Positions 32,123 to 43,440 of a stretch of DNA of 64,000 bases are shown here, piece by piece. Below the pieces are notes generated by a model. The model worked only from the letters and a program-made list of their open reading frames with translations, was not told the DNA's origin and made no database searches. Every line of letters starts with the position of its first letter. The first letter of the stretch is position 1. The DNA is taken from the NCBI RefSeq assembly GCF_905171765.1, contig NC_053392.1, positions 451,272,722 through 451,336,721 on the forward strand, given 5' to 3'. The translations under genes were made by a program, and so were the position numbers. The DNA comes from Bufo bufo. Lineage: Eukaryota; Chordata; Amphibia; Anura; Bufonidae.

Positions 32123-32520
32123 GTAAACTATTAACCACTTATGCAGATCTTTGTTTGATTGATGCTTGGAGATTGCAAAATCTGACAGGCCGTGACTATA
32201 CATTCTACTCTGATACATCTCGCTGTCTGGATTACATTTTCATATCTGCTTTCTATCTGCAATATCTTAGCAGTAAATCTATAGGCCAGATAACAGTCTC
32301 AGACCATGCTCCAACTAAAATAATTTGCATCTCCCCACTTCCCACTACAGTATGGTCCTGGAGATTAAATGACATACTCCTAGAGGATCCTTACCATATG
32401 GAGAAACTAGTGGGAAAACTGCTGGGATTTTTTCACCTCAACCACTCCCCAGACATAGTCAAACCCACCCTTGGGAAACCTACAAGGCTTACATCAGGAG
32501 AGAACCAAGTCATATAAAAG
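32123..32520 (+). pseudogene. L1-like endonuclease fragment, right of Gypsy
   Basis: Continues the fragment at 26451-26575: LIDAWRLQN, GRDYTFYSDTSRCLDYIFIS and the final catalytic TVSDHAPT block of L1 endonucleases. It decays after about 32520 and meets a Penelope-like element. Confidence 0.82.
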
Positions 32521-32559
32521 TCTCACAAAAACTCCTTTCCACCACCTCTTCGCACAATA

Positions 32560-33413
32560 GGATCCCTCACTGATAGATTAGGATTCTGGCTAGATGACCT
32601 TTTACAACCTCTGGTAACAAGTGTTCCTGGATATTTAAAGGGCTTTAAAGAGGTTTTGAAAATTATGAAATCGATAAAGTGGAAAGATGAATGTGTTTGG
32701 GTAACTAGAGATATAACTTCGTTATATACATCTATACCACATTATCAAGTCATATTTGCTTTACATCATCATCTTGCTTGCTACAGCCCCTAACTTAGGG
32801 AGTTTATTTTGACAGTAACAGTTTCTATTGAAGCATAACTTTTTTTTTAATGTTTCATGGAGTATTTTATTTGAAAATTTTTGGGTGCCCCACGGGTGCT
32901 AGATGCTCACCAACTTGTTTGTGTCATGGTGGGAGGAGCACTTCATCTATACTGATTCCAATCCACACATTTAAGATTTGGCCTGGTATGGCAGATTTAT
33001 AGATGATGTGCTCCTCATATGGAAAGGTGATAACCTGAAAGTATGTTTTTTTTTTATTATATGAATAATAATTGCAACTATTTGAGTTTTATCTTTCAGC
33101 TATCAGAGGTTATAGTAACCTGTTTGGAGCTGAGGCCAAAAGGAGATTACATTACAGGAAATATAGAGTCCACCATCTTTTGTAAAACAATATCTGGTAG
33201 TTCATTGCTATACGCTCATAGTAGTCATCCCAAACATGTCATCAGGAGTTTGCCTATAGGAGACTTTGTACATGCTAAAAGAACCTGTTCTCAGCATGAG
33301 TCTTTGAGACGTGAATATGATACTATTGGTTTGCGTCTCAAAGCTAGGGGCTACAATTCGGGACTTATTAATTTAGGTATCCTTATAGTTAGTTCTAAAA
33401 CTAGAGAGGATTA
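32560..33413 (+). pseudogene. Penelope-like element reverse transcriptase (copy 1)
   Basis: The + strand in several frames reads FWLDDLLQPLVTSVPGYLKG, VWVTRDITSLYTSIPHYQ, then RFIDDVLLIWKGD (catalytic Asp-Asp) near 32990-33030, and SSLLYAHSSHPKHVIRSLP ... FVHAKRTCSQH. This order is specific to Penelope-like elements, whose RT is related to telomerase. Stops and frameshifts are many. No GIY-YIG endonuclease can be seen. The element is cut by a Tc1 insertion at 33414. Confidence 0.85.
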
Positions 33414-34902
33414 CACTGAAGAGCAAAAGGGTAACAATGCTTTGAACTTTTGACTTTCAAGCTCCATACCTCAACATCCACTGCAGCTTTGAACGTGAGA
33501 CTACCATCATTTTATAAACAATCATCTTGGCCTTCTCATACATAAATTGGACTTGCAACTATTTAGCAATGATTAGTTATACAGCTTCTTGTCACGTAAC
33601 TGCATTGTTATTGTTTTGCTCCTGGTGGTAGAACAATCTTTTTCTTCTTGTATACTACAAACTACAACCTACAACCTACAACCTGTTCTCACATTCCCTA
33701 ATAGCTTAGTGTGTTATTAGGTTGATTACCAAGCAAAAGGTCACTGGTTCGAATCCAGGAGCAGCCATGAAGAAGATTTTCCAAGAGAAACAGCATCATC
33801 TGGGCCAAGAAAATTGCCAAACTGCATCATGTGAGTGCTATAACAGTTGGAAGAATACGAGATGAAGTCCATCCATTCCAAAGCCAACAGGCAAAATAAT
33901 GAGCAAGTCGGCTCATCACAAGGTCTATCAGTTCTAATGCGACAAACACAGCAGTGGAGGTGGCTCGTATGCTTCGTAATAGTGAGATCACAGATGTCCA
34001 TGCAAGCATTGTGCATTACACAAGTCTGGAATGGTGGCCTGAAAAAAGGTGAAAAAGTCTGAACTTCAATATCATCATAAGAAGCATTGGCTCGAGTTTG
34101 CAAAAAATCACGAACAGTAAAAGATTGGAAATGGTGATTTGGTGACCCCACCACTGGGCTCTGGTGGGTGCAAATGGGTCTGGAAGAAACAAGGGAAAAG
34201 GGGGCTAACAGAGCGAGAAATTTAAGAAACTGTCAAGTTCAGTGGAGGAAGCCTGATGCTATGGGGTTGTTTCACAGCCAAAGGCGTTGGATACTTGACC
34301 AGGGATCAATGGTGGTCTCAATGCTGAGCTATATGTGAGTATCCTATAAGACCAATTACTTCGTACACTCAAGTACTGTGGGTATGAAAAGGACCACATA
34401 GTGTTCCAGCGGGACAACAACCTGAAGCATACGTCGAGATGCAAAGAAATAGTTCATTGACAATGAAGCACAGGTGCTGGATTGGCCCCCACAGTCCCCA
34501 GACCTCAACCCAATCGAACACTTGTGGGTAGAGTTCAACAAAAAACTGTATTCGTACTCGTGTAAGTTGACCAATGTTCACCAACATTGGGAATGTGTAG
34601 AAGAGACCTGGAACATATTTCGATCGAGAATCAAGAGCATGCCCAGAAAGGTTAAGGCAGTGTTGAAAGCCAAAGATGGATTTACAAAATAATAAAATTT
34701 TTAATTAGGAGCAAAACAGTAACAATGCAGTCAAATGACAAGAATTTGCATAACTAATCATGTGCTAAATAGTTGCAAGTGAGTCAATTTTTTGTATGAG
34801 ATAGCCAAGATGAGTCATACCTTCGAAGCTGTAGTGGATGGTAAGATATGGAGCCTGTAAGACAAAAATTCTAAAACATTGTTACCCTTTTGCTCGTCAG
34901 TG
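33414..34902 (+). mobile_element. Tc1-like element, inactive
   Basis: Ends CACTGAAGAGCAAAAGGGTA and (inverse) TACCCTTTTGCTCGTCAGTG with TA at 33412-33413 and 34903-34904. The transposase is badly frameshifted; the C-terminus (34474-34692) is clear: [17 protein letters not shown] with the catalytic Glu, ending AVLKAKDGFTK. A VFQRDNN motif upstream (about 34400) marks the second Asp. It carries a tRNA-like stretch near 33700. Confidence 0.88.
33694..33766 (+). other. tRNA-like segment with A and B boxes
   Basis: TAGCTTAGTGTG (33702-33713) resembles a Pol III A box, and GGTTCGAATCC (33746-33756) is a perfect B box; the spacing suits a tRNA promoter and the sequence ends ...GCAGCCA. The acceptor arms do not pair, so this is no functional tRNA. 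It is most likely a tRNA-derived fragment carried by the Tc1 element, just before its transposase. Confidence 0.5.
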
Positions 34903-34904
34903 TA

Positions 34905-35226
34905 ACTACGATTCCTATATGTCATACAGTCTCCCCCCATAGGGATACTGCTCTCCTTTTAACTCCTGATTTAGATCCATGTTCTTTTATTTTCTATGGA
35001 CGTAGACATAGACGTCCAAGATTAAATTATGATCTACTTCAAAGCAAAATCTCAAGGACGCTTGTCACTTGCACACCTGCCATCAGGCCACACATCTAGT
35101 CAAATGGCTTCAACTAGCTAACCCTTCCTGTTCAACACAATTGAACATTGAACGGACATTATTGGGCATACAGAATCAAAATCTTTTCTGGGTGAAGACA
35201 CCTTTACCAAAAGGGCTCTTCTTCAC
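34905..35226. other. No gene recognised
   Basis: Right flank of the Tc1 insertion. It could be the decayed continuation of the Penelope-like element, but no motif is readable. Confidence 0.4.
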
Positions 35227-35880
35227 TCCTTCACTTTTGAAGGTTTTTATCTTTTTTGCATTTTCATTTTTCTTCCTTGAGCCATAACTCTTTTATATTT
35301 TTGTTCACATAGCTGTATGAGGGCTTATTTTTTGCCCGACAAGCTGTACTTTCTAATGCCACCATTAATTATGGAATACAATGTAGTGTGAAGTGGTAAA
35401 AAAATTCCAAATGTGGTGGAATTCCTCCACCGTTTTACAAGTTTTCTTCCCGCGGTGTTTCGTTTGCTGCAAAACTGACCATTGCCCTTTATTCGCTGGG
35501 TCAGTACGATTACAAGGATACCCCACATTTTTTTTTTTTTTTACATCAGCATATTCTGACCCCCATAACTTTTTTATATTCATATCTACAGAGCTGTATG
35601 GGTAAGAGAAGCAATAAAAAATGGCAAATTGGCCATTTTGATCCTTTTTTCCGTTATGCCATTCGCCGTATTGGAAAAATATTTTTATATTTTAATAGTA
35701 TGGGTATTTTCGGTCGCAGTGATACCAATGATGTTTATATTTTTTCTTATTTAGGTATTTATTTTTTTATTATATAGAAACCCCCTTTCGTGATTTAAAC
35801 TTTTATAGTTTTTTTATATTTAACAGTTTTAAAAAAAAAATTGTAATGATTTTGAAGCTCATATATGAGCCAAAAAAAAA
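35227..35880. repeat. Dispersed repeat C (AT-rich)
   Basis: gccataactcttttat, cacatagctgtatgagggctt and accattaattatgg are shared in inverse with about 55500-55740. Low coding potential and several T runs. Probably an abundant non-autonomous DNA element. Confidence 0.65.
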
Positions 35881-35882
35881 AT

Positions 35883-36240
35883 CTTTTACTGTCTATTGCT
35901 CATTTCTTTTGTTGGCCTGCCATCTGGTGGACAAAATAAGAATAGTAGTTTGAATACTCTGGGTCTCTTCAGCGAAACCCAGGGCATGCAAGCCAACTGC
36001 CGCATCTCCTATAGTGCTGTTGCACATCTCTATACAGGGTACGCTTTCTGTGATCCCTATCTACAGTGGCACCAGTTTGATAAAGGCCAAGTGAGGCTGA
36101 AACGTCACGTTGTATACAGCCGCACCTTCAATACATTTTTACGACTTTGCAAACACATTGCTGGAGTATTTATTCTACTAGAACAATTTACTGTTACAAC
36201 AGTTTGTTTCCTCCTCTACTCATATTGATCTGCTTTACAT
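35883..36240 (+). mobile_element. Penelope-type LTR fragment with hammerhead-like motif
   Basis: The stretch contains TTTGATAAAGGCC...GGCTGAAAC at 36076-36103: stem II can form (GGCC/GGCT) and GAAA is present, resembling the hammerhead ribozymes in LTRs of Penelope-like elements. The core CTGATGA reads TTGATAA, so it is probably inactive. Element borders are unclear. Confidence 0.5.
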
Positions 36241-36440
36241 CACTTGTCTCATTTAAATACAGTATGTGAGTCTTCAGACACTGTCTTAAGAGACACCTGA
36301 CAAAGAGGCCCACGTAACCTCGAAAGCTTGCAATTTTGTCATCGTCTTTTCAGTTAGCCATTGAAAGGTATCAACCACTGAGGAATCTCAGATTTTTCAT
36401 CTAGCATCCAGTATCAAATCCACAAAAGATTTTGGCTACA
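36240..36440 (+). mobile_element. Second hammerhead-like repeat fragment
   Basis: CTGACAAAGAGG...CCTCGAAAG (36297-36325) has a perfect 4-bp stem II (GAGG/CCTC) and the GAAA box; the core CTGACAA differs from a working CTGANGA core at the catalytic G. The text following (cttgcaattttgtcatc) is typical of widespread Penelope-derived repeats. Confidence 0.5.
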
Positions 36441-36576
36441 TGGAACTACAGAGATCAACAGAGAGCTGGACACAGTGCTCTAGCATTCAGTATCAAATCC
36501 TCAATAGATATTGGCCACAGTGAACCACAGAGCGCAGCAGACAGTCAGACACAGTGGTAAGATCATGCAGCAGGAC

Positions 36577-36790
36577 CAGGGTCTCAAACTCGGCCGGCCA
36601 TACGGGCCACACTTCACAGACCACATTGATTTTAAGACAATACAGTATACTGTAGATGTATACACAGCGGTGAAATTCAGTACTTACAGCCTACACAGTA
36701 TCCCTGCTCGTCTATGTTACAGGAATGTAATATCCACATATACAACACGTATAGCACATTTGTGTGTCACACTCACCGTCCCTGAATGAC
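36577..36790. mobile_element. hAT-like remnant
   Basis: CAGGGTCTCAAACTCGGC resembles the CAGGGGTGTCAAACTC end of the hAT element at 11056 and is followed by ggccggccatacgggccaca. The other end and the target duplication are not found. Confidence 0.45.
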
Positions 36791-36904
36791 CCCAAGAGCT
36801 TCCCTAGTGGTGAGAACAGTGGGATGATAGTGGTTTCACAACTTTTTTGTGGCATTCTATTCCGTTTTCAAAAATAAATTTCATGTGTTAGACAACCCCT
36901 TTTT

Positions 36905-37510
36905 AATGCAGACCCGAAATGAGACCCTAAAAATAATACAGACTGCCAAACCAGACCCCAGATTTAATACAGACTATCAGACCAGACCCTAAAATTAATA
37001 CAGACCCCAAAATTCATACAGACATCCAGACACACCCCAAAATTCATACATACCTCTAGACTAGAACACAAAATCAATGAACACTGCAGATCAGACCCCA
37101 AATTCATTCCGACCCCAGACTAGACCCAAATCAGCCCCCCCCCCAATTCATATAGATCACAGATCAGCCCCATATACATACATACCACAAATGAGCCCCC
37201 AAATTTATACAGACCCCAGGTCAGAGTCAAGATTTACTTAGGCTCCAGATCAGACCCCAAATTTATATAGACCTCAGATCAGATGCCAAATTTATACAGA
37301 CCACAGATCTGACACCAAATGTACGCAAAGCCCAAATCAGACCCCAAATTTACATAGACCGCAGATCAGACCCCACATTTATATAGAACTCGGATTAGAC
37401 CCCAAATTTACGCAGATCCCAGATCAGACCCCATATTTACACAGAGCCCAAATTTATACAGACCTCAAATCAGACCCCAAATTTATACAGACCCCCAAAT
37501 TAGACCGCTG
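36905..37510. repeat. Degenerate minisatellite
   Basis: About 0.6 kb of copies of cagaccccaaatttatacagacc(c)cagat, with unit lengths of about 20-40 bp and much variation. Confidence 0.9.
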
Positions 37511-37851
37511 CTGCCTTCTATAACCCCTCCCTACTCAATCCCTCCATCCCCTAAATGCAGACCTCAGAGCAGTCATAAAAAATGCCTTTCTTCCTTCAGG
37601 CGCCGCTACCACTCCGGCTCTTTAGCACAGCACTGTGTCCTGGCGTCGCACAGTGTCAGGTCATAGTCTACGCCTACATCCACTACGACCTGAAGCTGTA
37701 CACTGTCAGTACCTAGTGCAACTCTGACACCGAGTGAACAGGGAGTGGTGAGCAATGCCAGCGCATCATTAGCAGTGCCATACTCATTGCTCTCTGCACC
37801 TCCTCTCCTGTACTAATGAGGGTTCCCCAATGGAAGTGCTTATTAATTTAA

Positions 37852-38152
37852 GGGGTTCTCCAGGAATTGAATATTGATGACCAATCCTCGGAATAGGTCA
37901 TCAATATCAGATCGGCGGGGGTCCGACAGCTGGTACCTCCGCTGATCAGTTGGTTTATCTGCTTGTCCTCAACATCACATCCGTGAGCAGGTGTAATTAC
38001 AAGCTGTCCCATTCACTTTTATGGGACGGCTTGTTCCTATTCAAGTGTATAGCGCAGCCTTCTCTTCAAACAGCTGATAAGCAGGGGTGCCAGGTGTCGG
38101 ACCCCCGCCCATCTGATATTGATGACCTATATTAAACTCCCAGAAAACCCCT
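37852..38152. mobile_element. TTAA-flanked MITE
   Basis: Left end GGGGTTCTCCAGGAATTGAA, right end (inverse) ...CTCCCAGAAAACCCCT, flanked by TTAA at 37848-37851 and 38153-38156. Inner arms share the tattgatgacc...ggtcatcaat pair with the MITE at 5639. Confidence 0.8.
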
Positions 38153-38189
38153 TTAACAATGCACTTTAGAACCTGAGGGACAGCTTATA

Positions 38190-38860
38190 AAGGGAACACT
38201 TGGGGAGCCATAAAATGACGCCAAAAAAGACAATGTTGCTGGTAAAAGTAATTGGAATAAATGTTTTTTTTCCTCAAAATAAGCCATCTAACAATTTGCG
38301 TACGGCGGAGCGACGTTTGAACCCATCGCGGTCCCCCACTGCTGCTGACAAAATGTATCCTGAAACGGAAAGTCATTTTGCTCCAATACAATAGTCAAAA
38401 GTGAAAGAAAAAAATCCCGTTCTTCATCTCTATATGTACTTTGATCAAGTAGACATTTCACGGCATGGAGGCGCTTTTCATGTGTTAAATAGACGTGTAA
38501 AGGCTGCACACATCAAAAGTGACGAGAACACAGCCTTCATCTATTTGTAATGGTAAGACCTCATTAAAAAATTGTGTAGTGTGTCTCAAATATGATGGTG
38601 CTAGCCTTGTCAGGGGGGTCAATACCTTTTCCAAAAGCATTGCAGGCGGAGAGAGGATGGAATCGGTCGATGCCACAATTGGTCAACCTGGGGGTTGAGT
38701 CACAGATTTATGCACCTTGGGTAATGTATAAAATACAGGGGTGATTGGATGCTGATTAATCAAAAATTCCCCCAATTTGGCATCGATCGTTCCACCCTCT
38801 CTATGCCTCTCAATTAGGTTTTCCAGCATGCTCTTGATATAGGGGGTCACTCTGTAATAT
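38190..38860 (-). pseudogene. Penelope-like reverse transcriptase, N-terminal half
   Basis: Reads VTPYIKSMLENLIERHREGG, PVFYTLPKVHKSVTQPPG, VASTDSILSPPAM, VLVTFDVCSLYTSI (first catalytic Asp in DVCSLYT), FFLSLLTIVLEQNDFPFQ and GTAMGSNVAPPYAN. There is an in-frame stop after QPPG (probably CGA to TGA) and frameshifts after SLYTSI. These motifs are diagnostic of Penelope-like RTs. Confidence 0.88.
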
Positions 38861-39046
38861 AAAAAAAAAACATGCCCCTAGAGGAAGTGTGAAGCGAAAC
38901 GATCGTCGGGCGGCTGCTCCAGATCAGGGTCAGTAAGTTAAGTTATGTGATTTATTGTATTGTATTTTCTTTCCCCTCAGCAGTTCCAATTCTGTAGGGG
39001 TGCACGCAGGTTTACACCGCTGTGCATGGACTATGCCTGTGATGTA

Positions 39047-40667
39047 CAGTCCCTGACAAAAGTCTTGTCGCTTCTCTATTTTGTAGAAACTCCTGCTATT
39101 AACCTGACTTTTAATTAATCAATTAGTGTTAGAAATAGCTCATATGAAAAGCTAAAGCCCTCCCAAATGATGTTTAATGCACTGAAATAAATTAGTTTCA
39201 CTGAAAAAAAGATTTATAATTTAATCAAGACAGAAAGGTAAAATTTTGGCAAGACAAAAGTTTTGGCGCCTATACAGAAATTGAACAACATTACTGAAAA
39301 TCCAAAAATATGTCAGCAAATTAAGTAGTGGTGCTGTGAGATCCAAATGTAATATCTTGTATGAATTCCATGAGCTTGAAGGACAGCATCCATGCGGTTT
39401 GGCAAGGATTCATACAATTTATTGATGAAGTCATCAGGAATAGCAAAGAAAACAGTCTTGCATGCCTCCCAGAGTTCATCAATATTCTTTCCATGTTTCA
39501 TCTTTCATCCTACACCACATATGCTCAATGATGTTCATGTCTGGTGACTGGGCTGGCCAATCCTGGAGCATCTTGATCTTCTTTGCCTTAAGGAACTTTG
39601 ATGTGGAGATGGAAGTATGCGATGGAGCACCATCCTGCTGCAGAATTTGGCCTTTTTTATGGTTGGGAATATAAGAGGTAGCTAAGATTTCTTGGTATTT
39701 TAGACTATTGATGTTGCCTTCCACCCTGCAGATCCCTCGCACACCCCCATACTGGATGTAACCCCAGATCATGATTTTGCCTCCACCAAACTTCACTGTT
39801 TACTGGGTAAATCTGGGCTCCATGCGGGTTCCAGTAGGTCTCCTGCAATATTTGCGGCGACTGTGGTGTAATTCAACAGAAGATTCATCTGAAAAATCCA
39901 CTTTTCCAGCGTCCATCCTTTTAGCAGGCTGTGGCCCTTGGCAAATGCCACACAATTTTTCAATTGTCTTTTGTTTAGTGCTGGCTTATGGGCACTGATT
40001 CGACCATGGAGGCCATTTCGAGACAGAATCCGACAAACTGTTCTGGTTGACACAGGGACTTCAGGTGACCAGGTCTCGTGGAGTTCTGCTGCAGTGGAAA
40101 ATGGGCTGGCCTTGGATTTTCGAGCCAACAAACGGTCCTCTCGAGCAGTTGTCTTGCGGGGTCGGCCTGACCTGGCCTTGTCCAAAACGTCTCCAGTCTC
40201 TTCAAATCTTTTTTTTATCCTCTGAACTCTACGCTGAGACACATTGAAGGTGTCTGCCACATCAGCAGTGGATCTGGTCTTCAGCCTCTTGATAATCAAC
40301 ACTTTAGTCTCCGGGTGAATCTTAGGCATGTTTGCAGAGGTCTAGTTGCAGTTTATGTGAAGGTCTAGTGTACTGGGGTTCTTTTTATACACACCTGAGA
40401 CCTAATTGATCCATTATTAGTCACAGGTGAAGCTCATATGACAAGGCGACAACACTTATGTCTTGTCAAAAATTGAATCAGTGGGCTTTACCAAGCTGTG
40501 AATATTAGAATACTTTTTGTCAGTTTCGTTTTGCACTGAAACATTATTACAAAAACTGTTGGGATTAAAATTACCCATTTCTTGTAACAAACTCTTGATT
40601 AGAAATATATTTTAGCGGCACTTCAGGTCAATTTGTACACAAGTGACAAGACTTTTGTCAGGGACTG
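39047..40667 (-). mobile_element. Tc1-like element, inactive
   Basis: Ends CAGTCCCTGACAAAAGTCTT and (inverse) AAGACTTTTGTCAGGGACTG, flanked by TA at 39045-39046 and 40668-40669. Confidence 0.93.
39313..40329 (-). pseudogene. Tc1-like transposase (DD35E-type spacing)
   Basis: Starts at the ATG at 40329 (MPKIHPETKVLIIKRL), with two helix-turn-helix units (STADVADTFNVSQRRVQRIK; FSTAAELHETWSPEVPVSTR). The SDES motif with the first Asp is in a shifted frame near 39895; then IMIWGYIQYGGV, the second Asp in QQDGAPSHTS, and the Glu in SPDMNIIEHMW (35 residues between, by count). A stop near 39800 and a frameshift near 39490 also occur. Confidence 0.9.
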
Positions 40668-40900
40668 TATTGTAACCCATATTCTGTGTGCACTTTAGCC
40701 ATATGAGCCCCACCTATATTGTTGCTGCTTATTGTGGGTTACTAGTCCCTCTGGAGCTCACTCTCTGTTTTTAATTTTCTGTAAACACTTCAGTGTTCCC
40801 ATCAGTGTATTGTCAATGGATGTTTAATAAAGAATTGATTGATTATAACTACTTGTGTGGTAGCTTTTTGAGCGTTATAGGTGACATCACTCTGTAATAT

Positions 40901-41267
40901 GTGATATGTTGTGCGGTCTTATAACTGTTCCAGGATTTCATTCACATAATGTTTTGTCTAAAACAACAAGGGCTCCCCCCCCCAAGGAACCTCTGTTCAG
41001 TAGATAAATTGCGATGTACTGTACATACAAATTGCCCTGTTTAAACTGACGCATTAATGCTGTTATATCTTGTTGTACTAAATTGACGAACGTTTCAACT
41101 GGTTGATACGTTTTAGGGGGTGTAAAATGACTTTTTATCCTAAGATCAAATTGTTTCAAGGTAAGAACATTCACATCAACCCCCCCCCCCCCCGGAACAG
41201 ATGTACACTGATCATTAGATAAATGGGCTTTAAAACGCACATTGCGAAGAAATCTCTGCAAGTCCAT
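40901..41267 (-). pseudogene. Penelope-like element N-terminal coding remnant
   Basis: Includes FLRNVRFKAHL, FDLRIKSHFTPPK, and GGALVVLDKTLCE followed by ILEQL and TTYHIL. The 'GG.LVVLDK' block just upstream of the RT is typical of Penelope-like proteins. Confidence 0.75.
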
Positions 41268-41707
41268 GTCCAGACTAAATGTGCCAATTCCGTCGGGCTA
41301 AACAATAAGCTCCTTTGTAATACAATCAATTTGTGCTGGACTTAAACTTTTTGAGGAAAGATTCAACACTAATGTCTCTGCGGTACCTGCGATCGTATCA
41401 TTCGTGGTGCATCTGCCCCTAGGATGATGGCAGCCTGCTCTCCTGATGTGATTTTTTTTTAGATAGTTGCGTTTTCCTAAAAAAGCTCCTCGTTGGCCAC
41501 TTGTAGTGTCGCTTCCAGAGCCAGAGGATACGGAACCTGTCCTGCGGCCAATTGGTTGCGCTTGTGGAATAGCTGTGCCCGATGCGTCCTGCCATTTATA
41601 GATGCGATGTATTAGTTGGTCTTCTGAATCCCTGATATGTTTCGCACGTTTAGTGCTCTTATTATTATTCTTTAGATCAGAACAATGTTTATCGATCTTC
41701 TCTTTAA

Positions 41708-42445
41708 AGGGTTTCTACCACCAGAAATACTGTAATGTAGCTGTCTGACATTAGCGATGCGCTAATGTCAGCACTACATAACAGTATGTTTCTAACGTTA
41801 GTCCCTGCAGCCGTTTTGGTAAAATAAACACTTTTATAATATGCTAATGAGCCTCTAGGTGCTATGTGGGCGTAAAATCAGCACCTAGAGGCTCCGTCTA
41901 CTCACCCTTTATCCCGCCATGGTCCCCTGTTCTGCCCGCCCCGTTCCTCTTGATTGATGTGACGGTTCGCAGCAGCGTTGACGAAATCCCGCGCCTGCGC
42001 CTTTCACTTCTGTCTTCGGCGCAGGCGCAGTGAGTAAAGGCCGCTCTCCTGGTGCCGGCTTCTTCACTGTGACGTAGTCGGCGCAGGCGCAGTGAGGAAT
42101 CCGGCACCAGGAGCGCATCATTCACTCACTGCGCCGAAGACAGAAGTGAACGGCGCAGGCGCGGGATTTCGTCAACGCTGCTGCGAATCGTCACATCAAT
42201 CAAGAGGAGCGGGGCGGGCAGAACAGGGGACCTGGGCGGGATAAAGGGTGAGTAGACGGAGCCTCTAGGTGCTGATTTTACGCCCACATATCACCTAGAG
42301 GCTCATTAGCATATAATAAAAGTGCTTTTTTTATCAGAACGGCTACAGGGAGAAAGGTAAAAAATACACTGTTATGTAGTGCTGACATTAGCGCATCGCT
42401 AATGTCAGTCAGCTACATAACAGTAATTCTGGTGGTAGAAACCCT
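41708..42445. mobile_element. TTAA-flanked palindromic MITE
   Basis: Ends AGGGTTTCTACCACCAGAA and the inverse TTCTGGTGGTAGAAACCCT, flanked by TTAA at 41704-41707 and 42446-42449. Long arms (agctgtctgacattagcgatgcg, gcctctaggtgctgattttacgcc) pair across a GC-rich centre with gcgcaggcgc motifs. 738 bp, non-coding; it lies inside the Penelope-like element. Confidence 0.88.
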
Positions 42446-42830
42446 TTAAGATTTTTTAAATCTTCAAGTTTCAGGCAATACTTCAATTGATTTTCTATAG
42501 TGGATATTTTGATCTTACATTCATCATTGGCAGCAGATAAGTGCTCAATTGTTAAAACAATAAGATCCAATGAGCATTTGTTCAATATGCTGGCAAATCG
42601 GGTACAGTAATACAAATTATCACCAAAAAGCGTTGGTCTCAGGTTCACCCGTAAACCTCGCAGTATACTCTGTGTGCAATGATATTCCGCCAAAATAGCT
42701 GCATGTAATTCCAAGGATATTAAATGCTTCGATTCCTTTTCCAAATTTCTGCTCCTAAATTCACTGGAGGGAATTTTCAGGAAATCTGTTGAAGCAATGT
42801 GCCACAATCTCTCTTGCTTGATCCTCATTG
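42446..42830 (-). pseudogene. Penelope-like element 5' coding remnant
   Basis: Open frame of 139 codons (ends in the MITE), leucine-rich and helical, with SLELHAAILAEYHCTQSILR. It lies between the LTR-like leader and the RT of the same element; no domain is recognised. Confidence 0.5.
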
Positions 42831-43009
42831 TAGGCGAAGGTACTCATCTGGTCTCTCACTTCAATCAGTCTTGCGTGCTCGCACTTGAAGGCCAATGAAT
42901 CATATATTCGAATCAGTCGGCACTGCAGGCAAAATTTGCAGTGCACATGTCGTAGGGTCGGCGTCCCACACAGCAATAACGATAGAAAAGGACCGCCACT
43001 CACATGTAG

Positions 43010-43270
43010 CGTCTTGTGAAGTATTTCTTTATCGCCACATATTCATTCTGTGACACGTTTCGACACAACCCATGTCTTAGTCAAGCAGTGAAGACTCCCC
43101 AATACAAACACATTTAAATAACCTGCCCAACAACCTCAAAATGACATCACGGAACCGCGACGACCAAATAAACATTCTCATTAGGAAAAAAAGGGATCCA
43201 GAGGGATCAATTGAATTCCTCAATATTCCAAGTAATGTCCATATGCAAGACCATCACAAACTCTCTCCCC
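43010..43270 (-). mobile_element. Penelope-type LTR/leader with hammerhead-like motif
   Basis: On the minus strand TTGACTAAGACA...TGTCGAAACG (43085-43055) has a stem II (GACA/TGTC) and the GAAA box. The core TTGACTA deviates from CTGANGA. Position upstream of the Penelope ORFs supports the identification. Confidence 0.55.
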
Positions 43271-43316
43271 TGTACAAATATAACTGGGCAGGGTTGTAAA
43301 AAAATGTTGGTGTAAA

Positions 43317-43440
43317 GTAGAACTGGCTTAGTTGACCATAGCAACCAATCAGATTCCACCTTTCATTTTCCAAAGGAGCTGTCCAAAATGAAAGGTGGAA
43401 TCTGATTGGTTGCTATGGGCAACTAAGCCAGTTCTACTTG
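43317..43440. repeat. Hairpin with about 53-bp arms
   Basis: agtagaactggcttagttg ... ccaatcagattccacctttcattttcc is followed by its near-perfect inverse (tgaaaggtggaatctgattggttgctatgggcaactaagcc). The motif tagcaaccaatcagattcca is a recurrent palindromic repeat; a weaker copy is at about 55805-55870. Confidence 0.85.

Larger units (their letters stand above)
38861..40886 (+). mobile_element. Insertion with 14-bp target duplication, carrying a Tc1
   Basis: TCACTCTGTAATAT is present at 38847-38860 and 40887-40900. The outer parts (38861-39044, 40670-40886) contain gaggaagtgtgaagcgaaacg, a hammerhead-like phrase, and a tail with aataaagaattgattgatt, suggesting a short Penelope-derived or SINE-like retroelement. 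An A run lies at the left junction. A complete Tc1-like element (39047-40667) sits within it. Confidence 0.75.
38190..43270 (-). mobile_element. Penelope-like element (copy 2), interrupted
   Basis: On the minus strand: an LTR-like leader with a hammerhead-like motif (43270-43010), N-terminal coding remnants (42830-42446 and 41267-40938), and the reverse transcriptase (38860-38190), truncated before the RFIDD box. It is split by a TTAA MITE (41708-42445) and a 2-kb insertion (38861-40886). All frames carry stops. Confidence 0.82.

Noticed and set aside
33694..33766. A functional tRNA gene
   Set aside because: Only the internal promoter boxes match; the acceptor stem does not pair, and it lies in a transposon.
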